Positions 13,381 through 24,969 of a DNA stretch of 64,000 nt are shown here, in pieces. The number at the start of each line of letters is the position of its first letter. Position 1 is the stretch's first letter. A program made the position numbers and the translations under genes. The stretch is from Fulvia fulva (Eukaryota; Ascomycota; Dothideomycetes; Mycosphaerellales; Mycosphaerellaceae). The notes beneath the pieces were generated by a model. The model was not told the DNA's origin. It searched no databases and was given only the letters and a program-made list of their open reading frames with translations. The stretch is from positions 4,154,001-4,218,000 of the forward strand of contig NC_063012.1 of the NCBI RefSeq assembly GCF_020509005.1, read 5' to 3'.

Positions 13381-16300
13381 GTTTGTTCTACTACCCTACC
13401 TAGATCGCGGATCTAGGTAAGGGACGCGTAATAATAGGAATAGACAGAACCGTAGAACTCGAGAACGCGTAGAGTCGCATTAGAATATAGAACACGGTAA
13501 GGCGTATAGCGCGTAGATGCCTAGAGAACGTAACGTAGCGACATTATTAGTAGGTAGTCGCGCGCTCGTAGATAGTTAGGATATAGGCACCGTTACGCCT
13601 CCCCCGAACCTAGGTAATATAACTTTATAAATAGCGAACGGCGGCATACTACCGCTACCTAAGCCTAAGGGCAAAAGTAAGTAGCGTATATCTCTTTTCC
13701 CCGACCTCTCCTCTTTCCCTTAGAGTTAGACATAGGACGATAACCGGCGGTTTATAGTAGATACCGGTGTCGCGCTATAACAAGAGATTAATAAAGCTTA
13801 CTAGAAGGCCTTCGAGCGAGAAGAAGGTAGTAAGATTGACTTTATAGAACTATTCGAGTTCAAGCTCGAAGAGAACCTAGGCGGCGACCTAGACGAGGTA
13901 TATCTGTTGCTCGACGAGGTAGAACATATTCTCGTATCCGAATACTAGAATGTCCCCCTAGACAACCTTACGACCCTTATATCCTAACACCCGAAGACTA
14001 CCTACGACTTCGTACTATAAGTAGTTAACACGGCGATTACTAAGGGTAGATAACTCGATATAATAGAGCGAGCTAACGACCTCTAGAACACCTAGTACAC
14101 TACGCTATATACCGAATACGACCGTATCTATAAGATGCTACGAAGTAAAGAGCTTATTATATAGAAAATGGTAGTAGATCTTAAGAGTAAGAAGGATTAC
14201 GACCTAGCTAAGTTATAAGAGCTAGAGAAGAAATATAAGGAAGCTAATAACCTATATAAGCAGTTTAGCGAGATCTATAAGAAGGAGAAGAAGAAGGCAC
14301 AAGATACTAAGGTGAAGAACTAGGCCCTATAATAAGAAGTCGATAACCTAAAGGCTCGGCTTAAGGTAGGAGACACTATATAGAACGGAGGTAGGGGCCG
14401 CTTAGGCCGCCGACCCTCTCGTTCCCGCCTACGCGAGACCTTACTCGAGTAGCTATTACGTAGGTATCGCGAAGCTACTAGTAGAGGTAGCGGTAGCGGT
14501 AGTAGTAATAACGATAGAGACGACTATAACCGTAGTAATAATAGCCGAGGACGTAATAACGACCGCCCGCGACTAGGACCTAATAATAGTCGTAACTCGA
14601 GAATACGTAACACCCGTACCTAGACACTACTAGTTGACCTTCTAGAACGTCTCTTTACTATTGACCGTACCCTTACTCGCGGTATAGAGATCGGTAAGGG
14701 TATGCCTAACCCTAAGCACTTCAAGAACGATAATGACCCTAATTTCGATAGCTAGTATAGTAGTGTTCTCCTAAAGCTAACTATAGTAACCTTCCGTACT
14801 AAGGTAGATAGTCTACGCTTCGTATATAGGTAGACGTAAGGTAATCCTTAGCGAAGCATTAAGCCGAGGATCCCTATGCCTAGATAGTAGTCCTTTAACG
14901 AGTTCAAGACTAGAGAAGAGTTATTAGATTATATAACACGCTAATATAGTATAAGTAATAAAGGAACTAAGGCTATAGTTAATATTACTACCTATAAGTA
15001 AGAACAAGGCGAAACCTTTATAGCCTTCTATACACGCTACTCGAAGTTACGCGCCTAGATGTTATAGACCGATAAGACCGAGCTAATACTATTCCGTAAC
15101 CGACTAAACCGTAAGTACTTTATTAAGACCTTCGGCGACCGCGAAGTCGACCGCCGCCTAGATAGTATATAAGACGTTATCGAGGAGTATACCGTACTAG
15201 ACGAGAGCTTCTACGAGACAGATCGACTATACCCGTAGAAGGAGCGCCCCCGTAGTAATAGTAACTCGAACGGTAATAGCGGCTAGAATAGCTAGAATAA
15301 CGGTAACGTAGTTACTAGTACCGCTACCGGTATAGTAGGTACCTTAGTATAGCGCCTACTATAGTACGCTAGTACTAAGAAGATAGAGGATCTACCGATA
15401 TATCTATAGAACCTACCTACGCTTAACCGTAAGTAGCGCGAAGACCTTAAGAAGTAGGGTAAGTACTACCGCTACCGTATAGGTTCTTACGTATCGACTA
15501 ACCCTAAATGCCTAATATATAGGTACGATAGCGACTATCGCCTACCGCGTCTACGTAATACTACGCCGAATCCGAACGCGAACCTCAGTTCCCTAGCCGC
15601 CGATCCGTAGTAGGGAAATAGTACGACCGCTACCTAAGCGTAGTAGATAGCGGTTACCCGAACTTCCTAGGACAGAAAGAGTATAAGATTAAGAGACACG
15701 GAATGTAAGAGACGGTAATAGACTATAGTAAGGAGCTTAAGATATCGGCATACGTACTAGATAAATAATAGCTAGCTATATACCCTTATATATTGTTACC
15801 CGTAATGATATAATAGAGAAAGGCTCGAGGCCTTATAGATTCTGCTTCTACCTCTCTCTTTCTTAACTAGAAATTTATACGTAAATATATAATACCCCTG
15901 ATCCCTTTAACGTAAAGCCGACGACTAATACTAGGAGATAGAACGGCTACTATACGGCAGATTATACACGCGGCCCTTATAGACGTAATTATCGGCGATT
16001 ATTATAAGCAAATGTTATACTACGTTACCGACCTCGAATATAATATCGTCTTTAGCCTACCGTAGCTTATAGCGCACAACCTAAACATCTTCTAGGAGAC
16101 AGGCGAGGTGGCATTTAGATCGGATTACTACTTTGGTCACTGTCTATAGAATAAGACATCGATAACAGTACAATCCCTAGACTATCGCGAGAAGAAGAAG
16201 CAGGCACTAGTACGGTACGGACTAGAGCCCTTTACTAGAGAAGTAGTGAGCTTTATAGTAGGAGGTACGGAGCTAAACGTCCTATTATATAACCTAGAAG

Positions 16301-19300
16301 ACATAGACGATAAAGAAGTAGACTACTAGGGCGTTTCTTAACGCGCGTAGGGAATATACGCGTACCGGCCTAGGGCTAAGTACTTCTACATTATACCTAC
16401 TAGGCGTAAGAGCGACGACAGAGAGCTTAAGCTAAGTGTAATAGCTACTAATAGTCTAGACCGATTCTTGAACAAGTAGTTTAATTACAACCCGAAGGAG
16501 AAGTTGCCGCCGATATACTACGATATTACGGACGCTTTCTTAGCTAAGGATTATAAAGGACTCCTACCTTACCGACTAGGCGTAGATCATAAGATTTATA
16601 TTAAGCCTGATAGTCCATAAGAGCCACTATACCGTAAGCCCTACGGCCTAGCTAAGAAGGAGAACGAGGCAGTTAAGAAATAGCTAGACGAGCAAACATC
16701 TAAAGGGAAGGTACGGAAAGCAGGGCAAAAGACGAACTAGTCTCCTACACTAGTGCTAGTAGTACGTAAGCCTAGAGGTAGGCTACGTATTTGTATCGAG
16801 TATAGAGGATTGAATGCGATTACTATTAAGAACCGGTATCCGATTCCCTTAATATAAGAGACGCTTAACTGTATATACGGTAAGAAGTACTTTACGAAGC
16901 TAGACATTATAGTAGCCTTTAATAAGTTACGGATAGCTAAAGGGCACGAGTAGTTAACGGCGTTTACGACACGATACGGCATCTACGAGTGTCTAGTACT
17001 ACTATTCGGCTTGTATAACGGACTAGCATCGTTCTAATTATATATTAATAAGGTCTTATAAGAACACCTAGACGACTTTGTGTCGGCCTACCTAGATGAC
17101 GTACTTATCTTTAGTAATACCTTAGAGGAGCATATTGAATACGTACGGAAGGTTCTTACTAAGCTACGCGATATAGGACTTATAGTAGACATCGATAAAA
17201 GCGAATTCTACTAATAGAAGGTGAAGTATCTTAGGCTAATTATAACCCCTAACGGCATCGAGATAGACCCCGAGAAACTCGAATGTATTTAGACATAGGA
17301 AGCTCCTAAGAACCTGAAGGATGTCTAGGCCTTCCTTAGATTTACTAACTTCTATAGGCGGTTTATCGAAGCATTTTCGCGTATAGCTACTCCTCTTACA
17401 AACCTAACTAAGTCGGACGGACTAAGCAATCATAAGAACAGAAGGATTCAATAGTCACTAGATTGCTAACGAGCCTTTAACAATTTGAAAGCTACGTTTA
17501 GTAAAGCCGGTATACTCGTACATTATGTGCTAGGTAGGGAAACGGTAGTAGAGACAGATTCTTTAGATTTTGTGAACGCCGGCGTGCTTTCGTAGTATAA
17601 CGAGAATAGTATACTACATCCTATAGCCTTCTACTCGAAGAAGTTAAGTCTATAGGAGTGTAATTATAAAATCTATAATAAGGAACTGTTAGCTATTATT
17701 AAGGCTTTTGAGGAATAGAGACCCGAGCTCGCCTACGAAGTAGATAATAAGGACTTATAGCTAGTTAAGATTTATACCGACTATAAGAACCTAGAATACT
17801 TTATAAAGATAAAGTAGCTAAATCGGCGACAAGCGCGTTAGGCTAAGTTCTTATTACAGTTTAACTTTAAGATAATATACCGTCTAGGACTTCAAGGTAT
17901 AAAGCTAGATAGCCTAACGAGACGTAGCTAGGACCTTCCGTAGGGGGTGAACGACCCTCGGGCCTAGTATTAGCATTAGACATTGCTACCTCCTAAGCGA
18001 TTCCTTAAGATCGCCTTACTATAGGTAATAGTAGAAGATACGCTAGAAGAAGAGGAACTAGTATAGCTAAACCCTAAAGCTAAAGAGTTTATACCTATAG
18101 AACGAGATGCGCCTACTAAATAACCGGCGACGCGTAAAAGTCAACGGGAAGCCAAACTCGAGTATCGAATGTCGACGGCGTACGTAACCGATAACGAGCT
18201 TAAGACCGCGATTAAGGACCTATAGAAAGACCGTACTCCTATACTACTATAGAGAGCGAAGATTCACCTAGTATACTATAAAGTAGATAGCGACCTACTA
18301 TATATTCGAAATCAATACGACGGCTAGAGCTTATAGGTACTAAATGACTAAGCCTTATAGACTAGGATAATTAAGATAAACTATAACGCTCTAGTAGTAG
18401 GCTATCTAGGACGAGCTCGTACTTATAAACTCGTAGTACGTAAATTCTACTAGCCTAGATTAGCGAGATCCGTACGTAGATATACCGCGAATTACCGTAC
18501 CTACCGTATAACAAAATCTCTACACTCCTAGCCACTAGGATTATTACAGCCACTTCCTATTCTAGATCGGCCTTAGAAACATATTATAGTCGACTTTGTT
18601 ATCGGACTCCTAGATAGTACTCTTAACGGTATAGTCTATAATAATATTATAACCGTTACTAATAGGCTTACTAAGGAAGTCGAGCTGATCCCTATTAGCG
18701 CAATAATAGTATAGAATGCGGTAAGGCTTTTCCTTAAACATATGTTCTGTCGGCGCGGGTTTCCTAACACTATTATATTAGACCGTAGTAAGCAGTAGGT
18801 TGCTACCTTCTAGAAGAAACACTATAAGATACTCCGTACAAATCGTAAGCTAAGTTCTTTATATTACCTAGAAACTAATAGATAGTCAGAACGTACTAAC
18901 TAGGCGATAGAATAGTATCTTCGTATATTTACTAATAAGGTATAGGATGACTAGGTAGAACGGCTATACCTTACTTAGTTCGCGATCAATAATCACCTAT
19001 CCGAGACTACTAGTATATCGCCGTTCTACGCTACCTTAGGCTATAACCCTAAGTTTATAGAGCGAGTTAACCTAAACGCTAGAAAGGAGGGAGGACTAAC
19101 CACTCTCTAGCGACTAGATACGCGATTAGTAGAAACCTTTATACGTCGAATTTACGAGCTTTATAAGCACCTTTAAGAGAATATACGAATATTATAAGCT
19201 CTCTAAGTAGAAGTAGCAAACCGCTACCGAAGCATTCCTCTAGACTATAAGGTAGGTGATTAGGTATATCTTAGTACTAAGAACATCCGTACGACTCGAC

Positions 19301-19434
19301 TATCTAAGAAGCTAGACAGGAAATATGCCGGCCCTTACTAGATTACGGAAGTTATACCGGCTAGACTCTCTTATCGACTAAAACTATTAGACGCTCTAGT
19401 AGGACTTAATAACTACTTCTATACCTTACTACTA

Positions 19435-19667
19435 TGTTAAATAGGTACGAGTTGCGTAGTAGTAGAAGACGGCGGATCACACCAAAGACGAAGAAGGACC
19501 CAATGGGATAGCGTGTATCTACATACAGTATCGCCGGTGTTGGTGTAGGTAGATGCTAGGTGTCCGGATGTTTGCCAGCCTATAGGCTGGCAAACCCTAG
19601 TCACGTGATCTATCACATGACACACCCACACCTACATGCTTGTCCTGCGGCCTGTATGTTCTCAACA
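19435..19667 (-). repeat. Copia LTR (3' LTR, left)
   Basis: A 233-bp LTR with TGTT..AACA ends. The TACTA target duplication lies at 19430-19434 and again at 24970-24974. It is identical to 24737-24969 except at 19442, 19457, 19460 and 19464. All four differences are CA-to-TA or TG-to-TA changes. It contains two adjacent inverted repeats (19571-19594, and 19600-19621 with one mismatch). Confidence 0.95.
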
Positions 19668-19686
19668 CTCCCACTCAGGCCACATG
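19668..19686 (-). other. Putative polypurine tract of the copia element
   Basis: On the minus strand the bases directly before the 3' LTR read GTGGCCTGAGTGGGAG, a purine-rich run ending at the LTR edge. That is the expected place for plus-strand priming. It lies just after the polyprotein stop codon at 19703. Confidence 0.6.
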
Positions 19687-19702
19687 GTCTCCTACAATCC
19701 CT

Positions 19703-22700
19703 TTACGCAAGCTGGAGCTGCCTTACAAAGTTTTGGAACTGCTGGCCATTGAGGGGCTTTGTTAACCCATCAGCAGCCATGTCCTTTGTATGGCAGTAGT
19801 CCACTGCAATCTTCTTCTGCCACCAGAGATGTCTGACATAGTTATATGCAACATCAATATGCTTTGACCTTTCATGCACATGGGCATCTTTGACAAGTGT
19901 CAAAGCGGCTTGGTTGTCACCCATGAGCTTGACTGGCCTTAGCTCGTCAACAGTGCCCTTGCTTGCCCTTACACTCGGCTGGAAAGAGCTCTTTCCTACC
20001 AGTTCTGGGCACCCCATTTCCCTGAGGACAGCAGCAAGAAATTGTGACTGCTTTGCGGCTGCGTTCATAGCCATGAACTCAGCTTCCATTGTTGATGTTG
20101 CAACAGACTTCTGCTTCCTACTCATCCAGGACACAGGTGATCCACAAAGGAACCACACGTATCCCAGAATTGAGACTCTATCCACTTTGTCCATAGCGTA
20201 GTCAGAGTCCGAGTATCCCTGGAGATTGCCCCCTCCCTTTCTATACATAAGACCTAGGTCTGGGTACGACCGCAGGTATCGGGAGAGCTTCTTCAAAGCC
20301 TTCATATGCTGCTGCGAGGGATCAGCAACAAATGAGCTAATTCTTCCAAGGGGGAATGCTAAGTCTGGCCTTGTCATTGTCATTGGCCACATCCAGGTAC
20401 CATTGTGGCTCTGGTAATCCTGTTTGTTGCACCTCTCATCCATAGGTGCCGTAGGCACTAAATGCTCGTAGCTCTCCATAGGTGAGTGGGTTGGCGTAGC
20501 CTTCTCTCTAGCCATGTTCATCTTGGCTAAGTTAGCGTGGACATAGTGTCCTTGATCAAGCTTCAAAGTGCCTTGGGACCTGTCTCTTGTAATCCTCATT
20601 CCAAGGATCTTCGTAGGTTCACCAAGATCTTTAATCTTAAACACTTTTCCAAGCTCAGCCTTAAACCACTGAACATCTGACAGCTTCGGAGCTGCAATGG
20701 GTATGTCATCCACATGGGTAAGGACCATAAGGTCTCTATCCGTATGGATAAGTAGGCATGGATCTACCTGGGACTGGGTAAATCCAATCTTCTCTAGCTT
20801 CGCAACACAGAGCTTGTTCCAGTCTCTAGCTGCTTGCTTAAGCCCATAAAGGCTTCGTAGGACCTTGAACACCATGTTTGGAGGTGCTTCAACTCCTGGG
20901 GGTGGGATCATATAGATGTCTTCAAGAAGGCTGCTTTGGGTAAAAGCATTTTTCACATCCACTAGGTGCATCTCGAGATCTCTCTCACATACTACTGCCA
21001 TGAATACTCGGAGAGTATCATGTCTAACAGTAGGTGCAAAGGTCTCTTCGAAGTCAACCCCATATTTCTGTGAAAACCCTCTTGCAACTAGTCTTGCCTT
21101 GAACTTCTCAATGGCTCCACTAATCATTCTTTTCACATCAAAGACCCACCTAGAAGTAATTAGATTCGCACCCTTTGGCGGTACAACTGCTTCCCAGGTG
21201 TTGTTGCTTGCTAAGGCAATAAGTTCGTTCTCGATTGCCTCTCTCCACATATGTCCCCATTCGGGGTCTCCTACGGCTGCCTTATAGGACTTTGGGATTG
21301 GCACTTCCTGCTGATAGGCTATGGCCTGCCCAACAGCAGCAAATGCATGTTCTTCCACGTCGTTCAGAATCTCCTCTACCCAGCTCATTGTAGGGTCTAG
21401 ATGGAACATCTGGGCGATAAGAGCCTTATGGTGTTTAGCCTCATGCTCTTCAGAGTTATCATCTCCGTCCCCCCTTGACCTCTTGTTGCCTGCAACCTGA
21501 GGTGGCGCTGGGTGTTCGGATGGGTCGAACTGAACGACATCTTCTTTTTCTTTCATTGGAGTACCCTGATCTCCAAACTTCTGGTATTCCCCAATGTCCT
21601 TTGGGGGAGGGGGAAGTTGCACAAACAGCGGTTGCTGTGGTGTTGATGACTTGGGTAGGTTCTGTATAGATCCACCGTTATCGGCCTTCGACAGTGTTGA
21701 AACCGCCTCAATATTTTCTCCTGGCCTTCGTAACGGTGTCTCTGATAATCCCCTATCGGAAAATTTCGCCCCAAAGGGCTTCCTCCCAACAGGATTGCGC
21801 TGTGGCGCTCGACTCGGCTGGTTAGTGAAGGTGATACCAAGATCCATATCTCCCCCCTTCTCATTCTCAAACCAGTCGACGTGACTATGCGCTTTTATTG
21901 CTTTCATGTCGGGATCCCAGAACAGCCATTGTTTTGTGGTGTTTTCTGAGTAGCCCACAAACACGGCTTCTTTTCCTCGGTTCATCAACTTGTCTCTCCT
22001 CAAGCCTTGAGGTTGGGCTCTTGGGTCTACATAGACCACAGCTTTGCATCCCCAGACGCGGAAATGGTCGACTGACGGTACTTGGCCAGTAAAGGCTTCT
22101 TCTGGTGAAAGAGCAATACCATCAATGATCGGACCATTAGGCAGTCTGTTTCTGATCACAGTCTGTGCTTGCAAAGCTTCTGGCCAGAACTCAACTGGCA
22201 TGCCAGAGTCTTCAAGCATAGCCCGGACTGTGTTCTCAGAGGCTTGAATTGACCTTTCCACAGGTCCATTTTGAAGAGAGTTGTAGGCATCAGTTGTGTC
22301 CATCTGAGTGCCAAACTCCTTCTCCCACTCTTTTAGCAAGGCGAGAATTTCCTTTGCACCATCACTGCGGATCGCAGACAGAAAGCACCTTGACTGCCGT
22401 TCTGCCTGGACCTTCCAATCCCGTAGGGCTGCAGGAGCGTCGCTCCTGGCCTTCAAAGGGATTACCCACTTCTTCCTAGAGAAGTTGTCTACAATCTCAA
22501 GCCAATATTTGTATCCTAGCCTAGAGACTGCGCCCTGAAAAGGCCCACAGATGTCAATGGAGATGAGGGCCAGCCTCTCCCCTTTCCTCTCTGTGGCAGG
22601 TCCTTTGAACTTCCTCATGTTTGCAAGGGAGCAGACCTTGCAATTCTGGTGTTCAGAAGGAACAGGAATGGGATCTTTCTTGTCAGTGACTCTATGCAGG

Positions 22701-24229
22701 TTTCTTAGCAGTCCCTTGCCAAGGTGTGCACATCTTCTATGCCATAGCTCCCACTGATCTTCGGACTCAGTGTTAGCCATAGCGGTACCGTCACGTTCTT
22801 GAGAGAGTATGCCAGCATGCTGTGGCTCAAGAATTTCCGAGATCGAGTGGATAAACGGTACTCCTCCTCGAAGTTTGGTCTGGACAACGGGTTTACCAGA
22901 CAAGGATTTTAGGGTGAAACTGGGTGGTTGGACAGCAAACTGTTGGCTGAACTGATTCCACGAAACAAGACTAACTCCAAGGCCAGGAACAAACAGGACA
23001 TTTTCTAAGACAATTTGCTTTCCAGAAGGACCACCCATTACTGCACTTCCCATATGTGTAGCTTGTAGATAGCCACCCCCAACCTTGATCCACTTCCTCT
23101 TTTGAAGAGGCTTCAGTGTCCTGAATAGTGAATCTTGGTCAGTCATATGTGATGATGCACAAGAGTCAAGCAACCACTCGGACGAGGGGTACTTGCCTTT
23201 GGCTTCCACAGTGGAATGGGCAACCTCATCAACATCATCATCTTCTGATGGTATCTCAGGGTCTGATGCGTCTTCCTGGGTCGCATGGGCCCTTGCAGGC
23301 TTACTAGAGGAGGCCTTTGGCTTGCGGCTCTCCTTCATCTGCTTTGCAAGGTCCGTCATCACCTTGAGGACATCACGAAGGTTTGGTGATGATGACCTCC
23401 TACGAGGTGGTGACGGTTGTCTCTTAGCAGGGTAGGTAACCCTAGCTAGTTTGTCCTTGTTCCTAACAGCCTGCTGAGCTGCAGAAAGGTGTGGGCACTT
23501 GCTCATAAAATGGTCACCACCGCAGAGATGGCACGTGAGCTTGCCCTGGAAACCCTTCTTAGCAAACATGGCTGTCCCTTGATGAATCATTGATTCTTGC
23601 TTCTCCCCAAGAATTGCAAGAATGTCTTGTGGTGAGAGATTCACCTGGGCATCAATTGCATCGCGAATTGAGCCAAATGAGTCTGGCAGAGCTGCTAAGA
23701 GTTGCTGGATCTTTCTGTCCTCAGTCTTGATGTCTTGGAACTGAGGCGAGATTGAAACAGCCCTCCTTGCAATTGAGCTAAGCTCCTGCCAGGCGTCATC
23801 TATAGACTGGTCTTCTGTCATCACGAAATTGGTGTATTGCTGAAGCAAACTTCTTCCAGTAGCGAGAAGTCTTCTCTTATATTTAGCTTCAGCCCATTCC
23901 CACAACTCCTTCGCATGCCGGATCTCGTATGTCATCTCTTGGTCATCTGTCGACAGACAGATGTACATCTCATACAGGGCCGTTGCATTGTGCCGTCTGT
24001 ACGATGCCTTCCTTATCGCTTGATCCAAAGGAAGGGATGACTCCGATGATGCAGAGGGTGTCGCTATAGATGGGGTTGCAGCGGGAATGTCCGTGATGAT
24101 GTCTTCGAGGACCCAGTCAACCTGCTTTGATACCAGGTGTATTCTCATCAGCTTGAACCATGTTTCGTGGTTCTCTCTTGTCAGAAGAGGTGCTGCTCTC
24201 TTTCTTATGAACCCAGTCTCGTTCTCCAT
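19703..24229 (-). CDS. Ty1/copia gag-pol polyprotein, intact
   Basis: One uninterrupted reading frame encodes gag, protease, integrase, reverse transcriptase and RNase H. The open frame extends up to 24403, but its first codon is GTG; the first suitable ATG is at 24229 (MENETGF..), giving 1508 aa, as usual for copia polyproteins. In order: UBN2-type gag; a zinc knuckle CHLCGGDHFMSKC (Cx2Cx3Hx4C, one residue shorter than the classic spacing); protease with WLLDSCASSHM, where DSG/DTG is expected; GAG-pre-integrase HHCC finger; integrase D..D..E core (ISIDICGPF, IRSDGAKE, NGPVERS); RT with HVDD in place of YVDD; RNase H (YSDSDYA, MEAEFMA). It looks coding-competent. Whether the two altered catalytic motifs are functional cannot be judged from sequence alone. 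Confidence 0.95.
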   Translation of the reverse strand: MENETGFIRKRAAPLLTRENHETWFKLMRIHLVSKQVDWVLEDIITDIPAATPSIATPSASSESSLPLDQAIRKASYRRHNATALYEMYICLSTDDQEMTYEIRHAKELWEWAEAKYKRRLLATGRSLLQQYTNFVMTEDQSIDDAWQELSSIARRAVSISPQFQDIKTEDRKIQQLLAALPDSFGSIRDAIDAQVNLSPQDILAILGEKQESMIHQGTAMFAKKGFQGKLTCHLCGGDHFMSKCPHLSAAQQAVRNKDKLARVTYPAKRQPSPPRRRSSSPNLRDVLKVMTDLAKQMKESRKPKASSSKPARAHATQEDASDPEIPSEDDDVDEVAHSTVEAKGKYPSSEWLLDSCASSHMTDQDSLFRTLKPLQKRKWIKVGGGYLQATHMGSAVMGGPSGKQIVLENVLFVPGLGVSLVSWNQFSQQFAVQPPSFTLKSLSGKPVVQTKLRGGVPFIHSISEILEPQHAGILSQERDGTAMANTESEDQWELWHRRCAHLGKGLLRNLHRVTDKKDPIPVPSEHQNCKVCSLANMRKFKGPATERKGERLALISIDICGPFQGAVSRLGYKYWLEIVDNFSRKKWVIPLKARSDAPAALRDWKVQAERQSRCFLSAIRSDGAKEILALLKEWEKEFGTQMDTTDAYNSLQNGPVERSIQASENTVRAMLEDSGMPVEFWPEALQAQTVIRNRLPNGPIIDGIALSPEEAFTGQVPSVDHFRVWGCKAVVYVDPRAQPQGLRRDKLMNRGKEAVFVGYSENTTKQWLFWDPDMKAIKAHSHVDWFENEKGGDMDLGITFTNQPSRAPQRNPVGRKPFGAKFSDRGLSETPLRRPGENIEAVSTLSKADNGGSIQNLPKSSTPQQPLFVQLPPPPKDIGEYQKFGDQGTPMKEKEDVVQFDPSEHPAPPQVAGNKRSRGDGDDNSEEHEAKHHKALIAQMFHLDPTMSWVEEILNDVEEHAFAAVGQAIAYQQEVPIPKSYKAAVGDPEWGHMWREAIENELIALASNNTWEAVVPPKGANLITSRWVFDVKRMISGAIEKFKARLVARGFSQKYGVDFEETFAPTVRHDTLRVFMAVVCERDLEMHLVDVKNAFTQSSLLEDIYMIPPPGVEAPPNMVFKVLRSLYGLKQAARDWNKLCVAKLEKIGFTQSQVDPCLLIHTDRDLMVLTHVDDIPIAAPKLSDVQWFKAELGKVFKIKDLGEPTKILGMRITRDRSQGTLKLDQGHYVHANLAKMNMAREKATPTHSPMESYEHLVPTAPMDERCNKQDYQSHNGTWMWPMTMTRPDLAFPLGRISSFVADPSQQHMKALKKLSRYLRSYPDLGLMYRKGGGNLQGYSDSDYAMDKVDRVSILGYVWFLCGSPVSWMSRKQKSVATSTMEAEFMAMNAAAKQSQFLAAVLREMGCPELVGKSSFQPSVRASKGTVDELRPVKLMGDNQAALTLVKDAHVHERSKHIDVAYNYVRHLWWQKKIAVDYCHTKDMAADGLTKPLNGQQFQNFVRQLQLA

Positions 24230-24716
24230 TTTTTGTAAGTTGAGGGACAGGTTGGCTGCCCTCAGGTAAAAGGATGTATTCGGTCGTACGCGATCGGATC
24301 GAAATGGGATAAACCGAACGCGAGGTTGATAGCGGAGAGGATGGCTATCCGCCGGGAAGAGGAGGAAAGTCGGTCGGTAAGGATCGTGTTGGTGCTGAGA
24401 CACTGTAGCGTAACTCTCTCAGCAGAGGGGGTTTCTGAGACACTGCGGCTCTCTCAGAATGAACAGTTAGTCGATGCGAACGCGATGTCCGGAGAGCGAC
24501 TCTTCTCAGTAAGCTCGCCCACTTGTCTGAGGTATTGGCACAGGCTCCCTGACTCGGAGTCTGACAGTGCCTCACTAGGCTCTTTCACGTCTTATATGCA
24601 CCTACAGCACGGCTGTAGCTTCCTGTGCAAGGCGGGTGCGGCCTCCAGTCTGCCTTCCTTTTGTTCTGAAGAGGAATAACTCCAATACGACTTTGTCGAG
24701 GGTGAAACACCGAGTT

Positions 24717-24736
24717 GCTAACCCGGGCTCATAACC
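24717..24736 (-). other. Copia primer-binding site (initiator tRNA-Met anticodon arm type)
   Basis: Directly inside the 5' LTR the minus strand reads GGTTATGAGCCCGGG. Its complement contains GGGCTCATAACC, which is the anticodon stem-loop of eukaryotic initiator tRNA-Met. Copia-type elements are known to prime with a half tRNA-iMet cut in the anticodon arm, and this site fits that mode. Confidence 0.65.
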
Positions 24737-24969
24737 TGTTAAACAGGTACGAGTTGCGCAGCAGTGGAAGACGGCGGATCACACCAAAGACGAAGAAGGA
24801 CCCAATGGGATAGCGTGTATCTACATACAGTATCGCCGGTGTTGGTGTAGGTAGATGCTAGGTGTCCGGATGTTTGCCAGCCTATAGGCTGGCAAACCCT
24901 AGTCACGTGATCTATCACATGACACACCCACACCTACATGCTTGTCCTGCGGCCTGTATGTTCTCAACA
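24737..24969 (-). repeat. Copia LTR (5' LTR, right)
   Basis: A 233-bp LTR that is the unmutated partner of 19435-19667. It is followed by the TACTA target duplication at 24970-24974. Confidence 0.95.

Larger units (their letters stand above)
19435..24969 (-). mobile_element. Young full-length Ty1/copia retrotransposon nested in chromovirus B
   Basis: The element is 5535 bp with near-identical 233-bp LTRs, a perfect TACTA target duplication, a primer-binding site abutting the 5' LTR, a purine-rich tract before the 3' LTR and a single long ORF. The interrupted chromovirus sequence can be rejoined across it: chromovirus A has the unbroken site (TACTA followed by TAACGAG) in reverse complement near 4630. 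CA and TG are at normal levels, so the body has not been through RIP. It inserted after B had been mutated. Confidence 0.96.
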
